Assembly: GCA_947259485.1 (NCBI GenBank)
Contig: CAMYLU010000003.1
Coordinates: 124,001-188,000, forward strand
Source: an uncultured Gammaproteobacteria bacterium
GTDB lineage: Bacteria; Pseudomonadota; Gammaproteobacteria; GCA-001735895
Length of the DNA: 64,000 nt
Direction: 5' to 3'
Under the pieces are notes generated by a model, which ran no database searches, was not told the DNA's origin, and worked only from the letters and a program-made list of their open reading frames with translations. The translations under genes and the position numbers were made by a program. Shown piece after piece: positions 8,860 to 18,851 of this stretch (position 1 is the stretch's first letter; the number at the start of each line of letters is the position of its first letter).

Positions 8860-9993
8860 ATGGAACAGGGGCTATTGCAACTCTGGGCGTCGACCGGGTT
8901 GTACAATTTCACCTTCGGCCAGGTGGCAATGATCGTGGTGGGAGGCCTGCTCATTTTCCTCGCAATCCACAAGGGCTTCGAACCCCTGTTACTGATTCCG
9001 ATCGGCTTCGGCGGCATTCTTGCCAACATTCCGGTTGCGGCCATTGCCGGCCCCGATGGCCTGCTCGGCATTCTCTACCAGGCCGGAATCGAAACCGGCG
9101 TGTTTCCACTGCTGATCTTTATGGGTGTCGGCGCGATGACCGATTTCGGGCCATTGCTGGCACGGCCCAGCCTGATGATCCTGGGCGCCGCGGCCCAGTT
9201 CGGTATCTTCTTTACCCTGTTTGGCGCGATCGCCATGAACCTGATACCCGGCATTGAATTCAGCATGGCCGACGCGGCCGCAATTGCAATCATCGGCGGC
9301 GCCGACGGCCCCACCGCGATTTATGTCGGCTCGCGACTGGCGCCCGATCTACTCGGTGCGATAGCGGTTGCGGCTTACTCTTACATGGCGCTGGTGCCGA
9401 TCATCCAGCCACCGATCATGAAGTTGCTGACTACCGAGAAAGAGCGCAAGACCAAGATGACGCAGCTGCGCAAGGTCTCGAAACTGGAGAGAATCCTGTT
9501 CCCGCTGATCCTGTTGTTGGTAACGCTACTGCTATTACCCTCGGCAACCCCGTTGGTAGGGATGCTTTGCTTCGGCAACCTGTTGAAAGAAAGCGGCGTG
9601 GTCGATCGTTTGAGTAACACCGCGCAAAACGAATTGATTAATATCGTGACGATTTTTCTCGGGCTCTCGGTCGGCTCCAAGCTCGCCGCCGATAAGTTCT
9701 TGAGCGCCGAAACCCTGGGTATTTTACTGCTTGGCATGGTCGCATTTTCGATTGGAACCGCGGCCGGCCTGGTGATGGGCAAAATCATGTACCGGGTTAC
9801 CGGCAAATCGGTCAATCCGCTGATTGGAGCCGCCGGCGTATCGGCGGTACCGATGGCGGCGCGCGTTGCCAACAAGATCGGCCTGCAGGCAAACCCGCAA
9901 AACTTCCTGCTGATGCACGCGATGGGCCCGAACGTGGCCGGCGTCATCGGTTCTGCAGTCGCCGCCGGCGTACTCCTCGCCATCGTCGGTTAA
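8860..9993 (+). CDS. oadB: Oxaloacetate decarboxylase beta chain OadB (Na+ pump)
   Basis: Integral membrane protein of 377 residues with nine or more hydrophobic helices. The family signature [17 protein letters not shown] (about residues 146-162) contains the aspartate needed for Na+ translocation, and a second polar region [21 protein letters not shown] lies near 325-345. It decarboxylates carboxybiotin on OadA and exports Na+, which suits a marine organism with a sodium-based energy economy. A 7-bp inverted repeat (TTAAACC/GGTTTAA, 9990-10005) overlaps the stop codon but lacks a T-run, so it is only a weak terminator candidate. Confidence 0.96.
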   Translation: MEQGLLQLWASTGLYNFTFGQVAMIVVGGLLIFLAIHKGFEPLLLIPIGFGGILANIPVAAIAGPDGLLGILYQAGIETGVFPLLIFMGVGAMTDFGPLLARPSLMILGAAAQFGIFFTLFGAIAMNLIPGIEFSMADAAAIAIIGGADGPTAIYVGSRLAPDLLGAIAVAAYSYMALVPIIQPPIMKLLTTEKERKTKMTQLRKVSKLERILFPLILLLVTLLLLPSATPLVGMLCFGNLLKESGVVDRLSNTAQNELINIVTIFLGLSVGSKLAADKFLSAETLGILLLGMVAFSIGTAAGLVMGKIMYRVTGKSVNPLIGAAGVSAVPMAARVANKIGLQANPQNFLLMHAMGPNVAGVIGSAVAAGVLLAIVG

Positions 9994-10091
9994 ACCTCGG
10001 TTTAATCGTGACTACGAGATTTCTATTAACATCGAATTAATTTGCCGGCTGACACTAGTTAGCTTGTAAGTATTTGGTAGCGCTATTTCTT

Positions 10092-11945
10092 TTAGCGCAA
10101 TGGTTGCAACTTTTCTTTCAGTAATTTCAAATATACTTTATTGCCAGATTGTTGCAAAACCAATTCGGCAAATTGATAGAATTCGATGGTCTCTTTGTGG
10201 CCAGGGTATTGGTAGCGCAGGGCATCGTATATCGTAGTAGCAGCCCGTTCTATGTCATTTTGAGAGAGATAGAAATTAGCAAGCCCTTTAATTGCCAGTA
10301 TAAATCTTGGATCAGCTTTCAGGCTTTGTTGATACCATTGTGATGCTTCCGCTTGCCAATTGAATCCAGCCAGGTCTGGCGCTTCTTCTATTAATTGAGC
10401 CTGTATAAAATAACTATTGGGCCTGAGTGAGTTAATCTTTCGAGCTTCTTTAATATGTTCCATTGCCTGGTTAAAGAATTGAAGGCGCTTTTCTTTCGGC
10501 AATTCTGCAATGTTTTTAATTATATTTTTATAGATTAGAGCATACAGTAGATGCGCTCTGTCGTTATAAGGGTAAAGGCCTAGGGAGATGGAACTGAATT
10601 CTTCAGCCTGTATCATCTTGCCTTCTGAATAGGCGGTACGTGCTTTGGAGTGAAAGAAAACAGATGTGCTGATAAGCGTAAAATAGCTTATCAGGAGGAC
10701 CGTGACACTGGCCAGAGTCAGGCTAAAAATCGATTTTCTAATAGATAACTGGTTAAGAAAAATAATCGATTTTGTTTGTCCAATAATAAATAGAAAACGG
10801 CCAAGTAACAGACCAATGAGAAAAAGAATCGAAAAAATACCGAGGTTAAAGGTAAATAGAGAGTGAAATCCAATCGCAGTGATTCCCGCCATCAAGGCTG
10901 TGGCTTCGATTTTTTTGTTAGATTCATTTTTGCGATTAGAAATATACTTCCACCACGAATAGGCAATAAATCCCATCAACAGGACTAATAACAACAATCC
11001 AGGAATGCCCGCTTCTATCAGGTACTGGAGGTAATCATTATGCGGATTTTGTCCCCCGGCTGGATCGCTGAAGAGCCGGTAGGGTGGGTAGAGTAGCCAG
11101 TAAGTTCCAACACCATTGCCATACCACGGTGTATCACTCAGAAGATTGATTGAGCCCTGCCAGATATCCCATCTAACACCGCTGCCGCTTAAAGTTGCCT
11201 GAGAAACAAGCCGGCTCGAACTGCTCGAACTACTGGTTGTTAAGTAGGCCAATAAAAAAGCAGATAGGTAAATGGCCAGGAATTGCTTTAGCTTTGTTGT
11301 ATTTATCTCTCCTCGCCCAATAAAATAAATCATCGCTAAGCCTATGTATTGCCCTAGAGAAGCGCCCCGACTTCCAGTCACAGCCTGACTGTAAACCAGC
11401 AACAAAATTGAGACTGCTAGAAATTTACTTTTTGCTGGTTTTGTTGATATCAGAAAATAACCGGCTGTTGGCAGGATGATAAGATTTAAATATGCCGAAA
11501 AGGTATTAGGGTTAATAAATAGCGAAGCAGGTCTGCCTGTGCCGCTGAACAACTGCATGAGACTAATAGCAACAAGAATGAGACCCGTTGCTATAATGGT
11601 TTCGAATATACGTTGCCAGGATAATGCGGTATTTGAAATTACAAAATAACAATAAAAACCAGTGATGGCAGCGCCTATGGTAATGGCATGTATGAGGCTT
11701 GTGGCAGGAATGTCGCTCCAGAAAACAGTAAGGAAGCACCAACCTGTAAATAAAATGAGTAATATACTAAGAGGTGATTCAGGTAAATCAATTGGTTTCT
11801 TGAAGCTTTTATGCAGGTAATAAATACATAGTAAAACTGAACTGGCAGCGGCGGGTCCAAACCAGAATAGTGTTCCTCCCTGAAAAAGGATTCCACAGAT
11901 TAGGGTAATAAAAAGCGCACTAACAGGGGCAATCGCTGAAATCAA
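10092..11945 (-). CDS. O-antigen ligase / Wzy-like membrane protein with C-terminal TPR region
   Basis: 617 residues. About the first 430 form a dozen hydrophobic helices with the O-antigen ligase (Wzy_C) features: a TGSRGA segment in a membrane-proximal loop and GGQNPHNDYLQYLIEAGIPG in the large periplasmic loop. The rest is soluble and TPR-like (repeats such as ADPRFILAIKGLANFYLSQND). Such proteins join glycans to lipid A core or to pilin. A run of seven serines lies in the loop near residue 240. Base composition is clearly more AT-rich than the genes on either side and no other glycan genes are nearby, which suggests horizontal acquisition or a leftover of a larger surface-polysaccharide island. 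Confidence 0.82.
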   Translation of the reverse strand: MISAIAPVSALFITLICGILFQGGTLFWFGPAAASSVLLCIYYLHKSFKKPIDLPESPLSILLILFTGWCFLTVFWSDIPATSLIHAITIGAAITGFYCYFVISNTALSWQRIFETIIATGLILVAISLMQLFSGTGRPASLFINPNTFSAYLNLIILPTAGYFLISTKPAKSKFLAVSILLLVYSQAVTGSRGASLGQYIGLAMIYFIGRGEINTTKLKQFLAIYLSAFLLAYLTTSSSSSSSRLVSQATLSGSGVRWDIWQGSINLLSDTPWYGNGVGTYWLLYPPYRLFSDPAGGQNPHNDYLQYLIEAGIPGLLLLVLLMGFIAYSWWKYISNRKNESNKKIEATALMAGITAIGFHSLFTFNLGIFSILFLIGLLLGRFLFIIGQTKSIIFLNQLSIRKSIFSLTLASVTVLLISYFTLISTSVFFHSKARTAYSEGKMIQAEEFSSISLGLYPYNDRAHLLYALIYKNIIKNIAELPKEKRLQFFNQAMEHIKEARKINSLRPNSYFIQAQLIEEAPDLAGFNWQAEASQWYQQSLKADPRFILAIKGLANFYLSQNDIERAATTIYDALRYQYPGHKETIEFYQFAELVLQQSGNKVYLKLLKEKLQPLR

Positions 11946-12611
11946 TACAATATCTTTCTAAAGTTCAAGGGCTTATATACTGTTTATCGGGGTGAATTTC
12001 ATAACTACTAAAACATCCTTAAGTAGTATGGGTCAAGGCAAACCACTCACTGAATTATTAATCAACCAAATTGTATTAAGCAGCACAAATTAAAGTTCTG
12101 AAAAAAAGGTAATTACTGAAGCGGACAACTGATAATTAATGAATTTTTTTCTCAACAAAAATTGCCATAGTGACAAGGAAAAAGTGAATACAGGGTGTCG
12201 CTATCCTTTATCGAATTAGGTCTGCTGACCTAGTACTGCAGCTCGTCGAGGGCTATGCACCGGCAGCCCGCTATCAGCATTTCCGGTAAGGATCGAATTT
12301 TCTCAGAAGTCGAATCGACCCTGCTCGGACTTTTAGGTCCGCGTGCAATCGTAAACTAGCGAGCACTTGTCCGACTGCATGCATTTGTTATGCATCACTT
12401 TAATTGAGTGTCTGCGCCTACACTCGAATTACCTGTGACTACAGGCATTTTTTGTCTGCATGCGGTATCGACTGCATGGGAAAGCGACCAGCCGGTTTTC
12501 GAAAGCAATGTGAGCGAAAACTTATGCGAGAATGCTTCTAGATTACGCGGCTTGAAATTCTGGGTGAGAGCAGGCTTTGCCAGTTGGCACCGAGCGAATC
12601 CAGGTGGTGGC
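11946..12611. other. Gene-poor stretch of 666 bp
   Basis: No convincing gene. The first 230 bp are AT-rich like the neighbouring ligase gene and probably hold its promoter. From about 12240 the composition rises towards the local average, with only short hairpins (for example CGGAC/GTCCG near 12330). A plus-strand frame at 12408-12659 is open for 83 codons, but it overlaps the end of the cyclase gene, has no ribosome site and resembles no family I know. I see no tRNA or terminator. Confidence 0.6.
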
Positions 12612-14405
12612 TTATTCCGGCAATCCAGCGATACGCAGCCCATCCAGAATTGCATTTAAAGTTTCTTTATCGCGGATTGGCCAGCGTGCGCGCAACCCGG
12701 ATATTGTCATAGCCGGAGCCAACTCCAGCAGCTTGGCGACCGTAGAACGCGCTTCGTCCATTCGGCCCAGTCGTACCAACGCGGGCGCTAATATCCGGTA
12801 GGTGGTATCCCAACCTGCATACATGCGAGCAGATTTTGTGGCCAGTTCGCAGGCTTCGGCCGGACGACCGCACATGAGATGGGCCATTGCCGCCGCGGTA
12901 TAGAAAAAGAATGCGCCGGGATCCCCTGGGCTGACGCGAATAGCATGCTCAATACAGGCGAGACCATCCTCCGGATTCCCACAAACATTTTGCACGGCGC
13001 CAACCAGAAAGGTGACAAATGCAATATTGGGATTGAGCTCCCGGGCACGATTGACCGCCTCGAGACCCTCGTTATAGTCACGTGCAATCATCACCAGAAC
13101 GAAACCTGCGAGCACCAACACAATCGCATCGTCTCTGTCAGCTGCAATTGCCCGGTGCGCCAGCGCAATCGCTGTTTCCGCATCATCATCTCCATAGGCT
13201 CCCCAGGCTCGAGTCAGTCGTTCTTCGTAGCCCCAGGCAAGGTAGGCCAGAGCGAGGGCATAGTTCGGATCGAGTTCGATGGCACGATGTAATAAATTTA
13301 AAGCCAGTTCGTTGGGTTCTGGCCGAATTGCAAAAAGATGCGGCAGAGCCTGCAGGTAGAGATCGTATGCGCCGATATCTTTGGGTGGTTTTCGTTTCGA
13401 GCGCGCTATTTCAGCCTGGCGCAGCGAGGGCTCGATAGCGCCCACGACACTTTCCGTGATTCTATCCTGGAGCGCGAAGACATCCTCAAGGTCGCCATCG
13501 TATTTATCCGCCCACAGGTGGGTTCCGGTATCCGCTTCAATTAACTGGCCGGTGATGCGTAGTTGGTTGCCGGCCTTGCGCACACTTCCTTCCAGTACAT
13601 AACGCACTCCCAGTTCCCTGGCAATCTCGCGAATATCGACGTGGCGCCCCTTGTAGACAAAGCTGGAATTACGCGCAATAACAAGCCATTGTTTAATTTG
13701 TGATAGCGCGGTAATGATGTCTTCGGATATACCATCGGCAAAGTATTCCTGTTCGGGATCGTTACTCATGTTGGCGAACGGCAGCACGGCGATAGAAGGT
13801 TTTTTCGAGCCACCATGGTCGGCCGGTTCCGGAACTGTTGAAGTTTGATTTATCTCCTCAACTGGCAGCGCTGCACCCTGTCGCAGGCTAGCGGTAAAAG
13901 CTCTTACCGGCTGATCGAAGCCTTTCAACAGTTGCTCGCCCAGACTTTCGAAGTCGTACGGCATTCGGGTTGGTACAGTTTCCGAAACGGCCCCCTGCAC
14001 CACGATGCCGCCAGGTTCGGCCAACTGCTCCAGTCGCTGGGCTAACACAACCCCTGCCCCCGTTATGGTGCCGTCGGCAATCACCACTTCACCGAGGCTG
14101 ATACCGATGCGTAATTCGGGCTGGATATCGTCACCATGGGTCGCGTTTAGTGCAGTATTCTGGGCCTGGAATGTGAGCGAAGCGGTGACCGCATCTGACG
14201 CCCGCTCAAACTCGGCGACAAGCGCATCGCCGCGCAACTCGTGAGCTATACCTCCATAGCTTGAGATGGTGCTGGCAAACTGATGGAATGCCGCTTGCAT
14301 ACGTTCGTGCGCGAGGATTTCGTTGCGTTGGACCAGTGTTGTCGAAGCGACGACATCAGCGTGCAGGATGACCGCCAACTTGCGCGAGAGTTTGCTGCTA
14401 TTCAT
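12612..14405 (-). CDS. Class III adenylate cyclase-like domain fused to TolB-like and TPR domains
   Basis: 597 residues in three parts. Residues about 8-165 are a class III nucleotide cyclase domain (KLAVILHADVVASTTLVQRNE at the start, RGDALVAEF, LRIGISLGEVV). Residues about 200-330 form the TolB/FlgO-like domain seen after CadC- and cyclase-type modules (SIAVLPFANMSNDPEQEYFADG, LGVRYVLEGSVRK). The rest is TPR repeats. The protein has no membrane helix. The family is common in alpha- and gammaproteobacteria, and many members have partly lost cyclase residues. Here the first metal-binding position reads HADVV and a later GD is kept, so activity is uncertain. It is a lone gene. Confidence 0.88.
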   Translation of the reverse strand: MNSSKLSRKLAVILHADVVASTTLVQRNEILAHERMQAAFHQFASTISSYGGIAHELRGDALVAEFERASDAVTASLTFQAQNTALNATHGDDIQPELRIGISLGEVVIADGTITGAGVVLAQRLEQLAEPGGIVVQGAVSETVPTRMPYDFESLGEQLLKGFDQPVRAFTASLRQGAALPVEEINQTSTVPEPADHGGSKKPSIAVLPFANMSNDPEQEYFADGISEDIITALSQIKQWLVIARNSSFVYKGRHVDIREIARELGVRYVLEGSVRKAGNQLRITGQLIEADTGTHLWADKYDGDLEDVFALQDRITESVVGAIEPSLRQAEIARSKRKPPKDIGAYDLYLQALPHLFAIRPEPNELALNLLHRAIELDPNYALALAYLAWGYEERLTRAWGAYGDDDAETAIALAHRAIAADRDDAIVLVLAGFVLVMIARDYNEGLEAVNRARELNPNIAFVTFLVGAVQNVCGNPEDGLACIEHAIRVSPGDPGAFFFYTAAAMAHLMCGRPAEACELATKSARMYAGWDTTYRILAPALVRLGRMDEARSTVAKLLELAPAMTISGLRARWPIRDKETLNAILDGLRIAGLPE

Positions 14406-14475
14406 CGACCATCCACTTCAAAGCAATTTTGTTCAATGTTGAATTGACCAGGCATTGTTTTTAAAGCGGGCTAGG

Positions 14476-15108
14476 TTACGAAGGTTCTCCGCCGAAATGC
14501 TCCCAGAATTCCTTTTTCGGATGGCGGTGAGGAAATTCCGTATCGGGGACGGGAAGCTCGAGAAAACGGCAAAGTGGATCCCATCCATCAGCAACGTTAA
14601 ACACCAGCAACCGATCTGCCGGTATCGTGTCACGTACCTTCTGGTTGTTCAGCCGATAGGCGGAAATCGCAGAGTCGCGGTCAGTGTAATCCTCAAATGT
14701 CGCGTTTAGAAACCAGCCAGACATCGTGTCGGCGACATCTGCTATGTGCGGCGGCAATTCAAGATCGGTATAGGTGGCAAAGAACTTGCCGATGGTTCCA
14801 TTGAAGCTGTTCCACCAGGCGTCTTCCGGACGTTCGGTATGAATAACCCTGGCGTCCGGAAAGGCAACAGAGGTTTGGTGCCAGACATGCGCGCCGGGCC
14901 AATCTACCTGCGAGATGTAGCCCTCGAAAACCTCCGCCCAATTGACCTGTTCACCGGCAGCAATTGCCTTCCAGAAGGGAAGCTGTGTCGGATTTTCCAT
15001 GACTTCTAACATATGGTGACACGGACCCAGACCCAGCACACCCAACGCTTCTTTCATCGACATGGTTCCGGTTCTTCCAAAGCCTGACCCGATAACTTTT
15101 AACGACAT
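14476..15108 (-). CDS. Sulfotransferase-family protein (Sulfotransfer_4 type)
   Basis: 210 residues. The N-terminal VIGSGFGRTGTMSMKEAL segment is the PAPS phosphate-binding loop of the small sulfotransferase family often found in marine bacteria. HTERPEDAWWNSF follows the usual R-x-P-x-x-W pattern and FNVADGWDPLCRFLELPVP is the conserved C-terminal block. The acceptor molecule is not known for this subgroup. The gene stands alone, on the same strand as the small gene at 15227 upstream. An ATP sulfurylase is encoded far away at 54 kb; no PAPS-forming kinase is in the window. Confidence 0.8.
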   Translation of the reverse strand: MSLKVIGSGFGRTGTMSMKEALGVLGLGPCHHMLEVMENPTQLPFWKAIAAGEQVNWAEVFEGYISQVDWPGAHVWHQTSVAFPDARVIHTERPEDAWWNSFNGTIGKFFATYTDLELPPHIADVADTMSGWFLNATFEDYTDRDSAISAYRLNNQKVRDTIPADRLLVFNVADGWDPLCRFLELPVPDTEFPHRHPKKEFWEHFGGEPS

Positions 15109-15226
15109 TTTGCGACTCCCTGATTTATTATTCTAGATTCGAACCTGCTGCAAATTATACTTAGTGAAATGGTCCGTGACCATTGATCAATTTCTTTCGC
15201 AACATCGAGATACTTCTGACCTGTTT

Positions 15227-15646
15227 TTAGGCCTTGCGAAACATGGCAAGATATTCAACCGATCGATTCTGGCTTCCAATGTGGATCGCCAGGATATTGT
15301 TAAATTTGACGTGGCTGTGATGTGCGTGTTTTTTAGCATGCCAGAACACGTTGCGTAACCTCTCGTGCTGATGGGTAGTAATCATCACGAATTCCTGTGG
15401 TTTCATATGCTCGATATCTACCTGGTCCAGGTTAGCCTGGCGGATTATCTCCTCCCAGCTTGCACAACCAGAACCACAAACCATCACGTACTTACCTCCC
15501 ATTTCGACCAGCCACCTGGAGATCTCTTGCTGGCGGTCGCGGCTGACAGTGTCCTCGATGGCGAGTACAACCTTAAACGGTGCGAAGTGCCCGATACCGG
15601 GTAAATCATTGTGCTCAGTGAGTTGAATGTATTCAATCGATGTCAT
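15227..15646 (-). CDS. Uncharacterised 139-residue protein
   Basis: I do not recognise this protein. It has no signal peptide or membrane helix. It begins MTSIEYIQLTEHND and has a hydrophobic strand FKVVLAIEDTVS, then RWLVEMGGKYVMVCGSGCASWEEI with two cysteines, then a histidine-rich stretch (TTHQHERLRNVFWHAKKHAHHSH). The alternation of predicted strands and helices suggests a small alpha/beta fold. Codon use resembles neighbouring genes, which supports a real gene. It ends about 118 bp before the sulfotransferase start on the same strand and may share its transcript. The Cys and His clusters could bind a metal (inference). Confidence 0.65.
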   Translation of the reverse strand: MTSIEYIQLTEHNDLPGIGHFAPFKVVLAIEDTVSRDRQQEISRWLVEMGGKYVMVCGSGCASWEEIIRQANLDQVDIEHMKPQEFVMITTHQHERLRNVFWHAKKHAHHSHVKFNNILAIHIGSQNRSVEYLAMFRKA

Positions 15647-15904
15647 GCATGTCTAGCGCTGTCGCAGTCCTGAATAGATCGGAAGAACCTAAATAGCCGA
15701 TCGTAATTTGTGTACGACTATTGTCACACGGAACCCGGGGCGTCGACATAATACCCCTTTTCCTCCAAAAACGGTTGCTCTCCAGCCCATACCCTGGTGA
15801 TTTTCAACGTCTATCTTAGAGCTTGAGACTTGAAAAACTGCGGTTCGATAGCAACTAGACCTTATACTATTGACCTGTCAACGGAAACTACCCAGTATTA
15901 AAAA

Positions 15905-16423
15905 GTGCGATACCGGCAATTAACAGTACTAGTTTTTGCAACCATGCTGTGGACATGGGCCGGTACCTCCATGGCGGCACCAACCGGCAACACTAGTCCG
16001 GATCTAGCGTTAGTTGATGGATACTTTGAAATCACCGCCCAGGCGAGCAAGTTGTTTGGCGAACAGGGGCCGACCCCGATGATGATCGATATTAATCCCG
16101 GTAGCCCGGAGAATTTAGTCCGCGCCGGTGCCAAGCGGGTTATCCCGGTCGCGATTCTCGGATCCAGTGACCTCGATGTAATCGGAATCAATCCGCGCAC
16201 CATCAGGCTAAATGGTGTCGATATCATGTTGGTCGGCAAGTCCGACAAGAGTTTATGCCGCCAGGCAGATATCAACGACGACTCCTACCAAGACCTGGTC
16301 TGCGATGTGCGTACCACGGGATACAAGGTAGTCGAAGGCGAATACACGATTATCCTCAAGGCAGGGACCTATAACGGAGAGTCGTTAAGAGGCGAGGATC
16401 GCATCAGGATTGTGCGCAATTAA
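15905..16423 (+). CDS. Secreted uncharacterised protein with VAILGSSDLDV motif
   Basis: 172 residues starting at a GTG. This start is chosen because it gives a complete signal peptide (basic MRYRQ, hydrophobic core, cleavage after SMA near residue 24). The mature part has the motif IDINPGSPEN, then RVIPVAILGSSDLDVIGINPRTIRLNG, a pattern found in many bacterial exported and adhesin-like beta-sandwich proteins, and an Asp-rich segment DINDDSYQDLVCD reminiscent of calcium-binding dockerin-like loops. A cysteine pair (SLCRQ, LVCDV) could form a disulfide. It is probably periplasmic or secreted. It stands alone and its function is unknown. Confidence 0.75.
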   Translation: MRYRQLTVLVFATMLWTWAGTSMAAPTGNTSPDLALVDGYFEITAQASKLFGEQGPTPMMIDINPGSPENLVRAGAKRVIPVAILGSSDLDVIGINPRTIRLNGVDIMLVGKSDKSLCRQADINDDSYQDLVCDVRTTGYKVVEGEYTIILKAGTYNGESLRGEDRIRIVRN

Positions 16424-16569
16424 GAAAATCAGCCTCGATGCCGTGTTCTAAAACCTCAACCGAACCGACCACGCGCAAAAAAAATAGTAATGCAGAGCGT
16501 TATTAGTTCCACTATCAAGAATTAGGCCGATATACTGGCAATCAGTTTTGTAACTTCGTCGAGGAGCGC

Positions 16570-16965
16570 ATGGCAAAAATTATCCACAGTATGATCCGTG
16601 TGCTGGATCTGGATCGATCAAAATCGTTTTACCAGCAAGCTTTTGGACTTGCCCCGTCCCACGAACTCGACTTTGAGGATTTTGCGCTGGTTTACCTGCG
16701 CAATGAAGAAAACGATATGGAGATCGAGCTCACGCTCAACAAGGGAAGAACCACGGCTTACAAGCACGGAAACGGTTACGGGCATATAGCCGTGTGCGTC
16801 GATGACCTCGACGCCGAGCATGAAAGATTTAATACGCTTGGCATTGAAGCTACCGATATCGTCGAGTTTTCCCCGGATAATAATTTGCTGGCGCGCTTCT
16901 TTTTTGTTACTGATCCGGATGGTTACGAAATCGAGGTATTGCAACGACACGGCCACTACCAGTAA
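16570..16965 (+). CDS. Lactoylglutathione lyase-like glyoxalase (VOC fold)
   Basis: 131 residues forming one glyoxalase I / VOC module with two beta-alpha-beta-beta-beta halves. The N-terminal half IHSMIRVLDLDRSKSFYQQAF carries the first metal-binding His, the middle GYGHIAVCVDDLDA the second His, and the C-terminal DPDGYEIEVLQR the terminal Glu; MEIELTLN gives another Glu. All four expected metal ligands are therefore present, as in GloA, which detoxifies methylglyoxal with glutathione. Its GAGGAG ribosome site is well placed. It is a lone gene and converges on betA. Confidence 0.88.
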   Translation: MAKIIHSMIRVLDLDRSKSFYQQAFGLAPSHELDFEDFALVYLRNEENDMEIELTLNKGRTTAYKHGNGYGHIAVCVDDLDAEHERFNTLGIEATDIVEFSPDNNLLARFFFVTDPDGYEIEVLQRHGHYQ

Positions 16966-17015
16966 CGATAGCCCTGTCCAGGGCCAAGATCAGGCGACCT
17001 CCTTCTTAACCGGTT

Positions 17016-18683
17016 TCAAGCGCTGGTGGAGCGCTGCAGGATTTCCCAGTCCTGCCCCAGGCCAACGCTCGCGTCCGAGGCTTCGAGCATGCCCTTACCC
17101 TTGATGATATCGGCGGCACGTTCGGCGAGCATGATCGTCGGCGAGTTCAGGTTACCGTTAGGGATGGTCGGAAAGATCGACGAGTCGACCACGCGCAATG
17201 CATCGATGCCACGCACCCGGGTTTCAGAATCGACCACCGCCATGTCGTCCTCTCCCATGCGGCAGGCGCAGGAAGGGTGATAGGCGGACTCAACCGCGCT
17301 GCGCACGAAAGCATCGATATCTTCGTCGCTTTGAATCGATTCACCGGGTTGAATTTCAGGGCCCCGAAAAGCATCCATTGCCGGCTGGCCGATTATTTCA
17401 CGCGTTAACCTGACACAGGCGCGATAGGCTTCGATGTCCTCCTGGCGTTGCAGGTAATTGAAAATGATTTCGGGCTTGTCCTGGACACTCGGCGTGCGCA
17501 CCTTGATGGTGCCCCGACTAGAGGGCTTGTTGTGCCCGACGTGCACCTGGAAACCATGCCCATCGAAAGCGGCATTGCCATCGTAACGCATCGCACCGGG
17601 CAGGAAGTGATACTGGATGTCGGGCCATTTAACGCCGGCCTTCGAACGGATAAAAGCGCAGGACTCAAAATGATTGGTCGCACCCAGGCCTTTCTTAGTG
17701 AGCAGCCAGCGAGTGCCGATCAAAAACTTTCGCCAGGGATTGAGTTCGGCATTCAGCGTAATTGGTTGCTGGCAGCGAAATTGAAAATAAAACTCGAGAT
17801 GATCCTGCAGGTTTTCACCGACGCCCGGCAAGTCATGGGCAACTTCAATACCGGCCGGTTGCAGCACTGCGGCCGGGCCGATGCCGGATAACTGCAGCAA
17901 ATGCGGTGATGCAATCGGGCCAGCGCTTAGAATTACTTCCCGCTTGGCACTCAATGTCTGTTTATTACCATCGCGAATGAACTCGACCCCGCTGGCACGC
18001 TTAGCCTCGAGCAAGATACGTTGACTCAAGGCGCCGGTAATGACTTCCAGGTTGGGTCGTTCAAGCGCCGGCTTTAAATAGGCGTTCGCGGTTGACCAGC
18101 GCACACCATTCTTTACCGTCATATGCATCGGGCCAAAGCCCTCCTGCTGGCGACCGTTGTAATCCCCGGTCTTCATGTAACCGGCCTGTTCTCCTGCGTC
18201 GATAAAGGCCCGGTACAGCGGGTTTTGCATATTGTTACCATTGTTAACTGCCAGGGGTCCGTGCTGCGATCGGTATTCGTCGCTGCCGAAGGCCCAGTCA
18301 TCGGCTTTTCTGAAATAAGGCAGGCAATAACGATAGCCCCAGTCTTTCGCACCCTGGGCTTGCCATTCCTCGAAGTCCATGGCATGTCCGCGCACGTAAA
18401 CCATGCCGTTAATCGACGACGATCCACCGAGTACCTTGCCGCGCGGGCAATCCATGCGCCGATTGTCGAGGTAGGGTTCGGGTTCGGTTTTGTATCCCCA
18501 GTTGTATTTCGACATGTTCATCGGAATCGACAACGCCGTCGGCATCTGGATGAAGATGCTGTTGTCGCTACCCCCAAATTCGAGCAACGCGACCGTGACA
18601 GCCGGATCTTCGGTGAGACGATTGGCGAGCACGCAGCCAGCGGAACCGGCACCGACGATGATGTAATCGAAAGACTGTGTCAT
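17016..18683 (-). CDS. betA: Choline dehydrogenase-type GMC oxidoreductase
   Basis: 555 residues, the length of BetA. The FAD-binding motif GAGSAG is at residues 11-16, then the GMC signature [18 protein letters not shown] (about 83-100). Other blocks match BetA closely: [20 protein letters not shown], the second GMC signature [15 protein letters not shown], and [12 protein letters not shown]. The C-terminal catalytic region has [13 protein letters not shown] with the active His. The enzyme oxidises choline to betaine aldehyde. No betB aldehyde dehydrogenase, betI or betaine transporter is adjacent, which is unusual; the lone gene could act on another amino alcohol. It fits the window's quaternary-amine theme. 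Confidence 0.85.
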   Translation of the reverse strand: MTQSFDYIIVGAGSAGCVLANRLTEDPAVTVALLEFGGSDNSIFIQMPTALSIPMNMSKYNWGYKTEPEPYLDNRRMDCPRGKVLGGSSSINGMVYVRGHAMDFEEWQAQGAKDWGYRYCLPYFRKADDWAFGSDEYRSQHGPLAVNNGNNMQNPLYRAFIDAGEQAGYMKTGDYNGRQQEGFGPMHMTVKNGVRWSTANAYLKPALERPNLEVITGALSQRILLEAKRASGVEFIRDGNKQTLSAKREVILSAGPIASPHLLQLSGIGPAAVLQPAGIEVAHDLPGVGENLQDHLEFYFQFRCQQPITLNAELNPWRKFLIGTRWLLTKKGLGATNHFESCAFIRSKAGVKWPDIQYHFLPGAMRYDGNAAFDGHGFQVHVGHNKPSSRGTIKVRTPSVQDKPEIIFNYLQRQEDIEAYRACVRLTREIIGQPAMDAFRGPEIQPGESIQSDEDIDAFVRSAVESAYHPSCACRMGEDDMAVVDSETRVRGIDALRVVDSSIFPTIPNGNLNSPTIMLAERAADIIKGKGMLEASDASVGLGQDWEILQRSTSA

Positions 18684-18827
18684 AGGTTGCAGCTTAAAAA
18701 TCCGGGAATTCTATTTTGAATGGCCGGCAAACATTTGCAAACCTTTCTTTGTCGTTGGCGACACCAGGGCACCGGTTCGCGGACCTGGAAGAACACGGCA
18801 TCGACAGATAATTATTGACTTTGATTA

Positions 18828-18851
18828 ATATGTCGATTATCGTCGACATAT
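18828..18851. promoter_or_regulatory. ArsR operator overlapping the arsR start codon
   Basis: Perfect 9-bp inverted repeat ATATGTCGA / TCGACATAT with a 6-bp spacer. The right arm runs into the arsR ATG (18850), so bound repressor would block both transcription and access to the start codon region. Its symmetry and position strongly suggest autoregulation of arsR-arsI-acr3. Confidence 0.7.

Noticed and set aside
12408-12659. Plus-strand 83-codon frame near the cyclase gene end
   Set aside because: It overlaps the real cyclase coding end, has no ribosome site and no recognisable family; an antisense frame over the same DNA is equally long.
15676-15688. AGATCGGAAGAAC, resembling the start of a common sequencing adapter
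   Set aside because: One base differs and the flanking sequence is ordinary intergenic DNA with no break; most likely chance.
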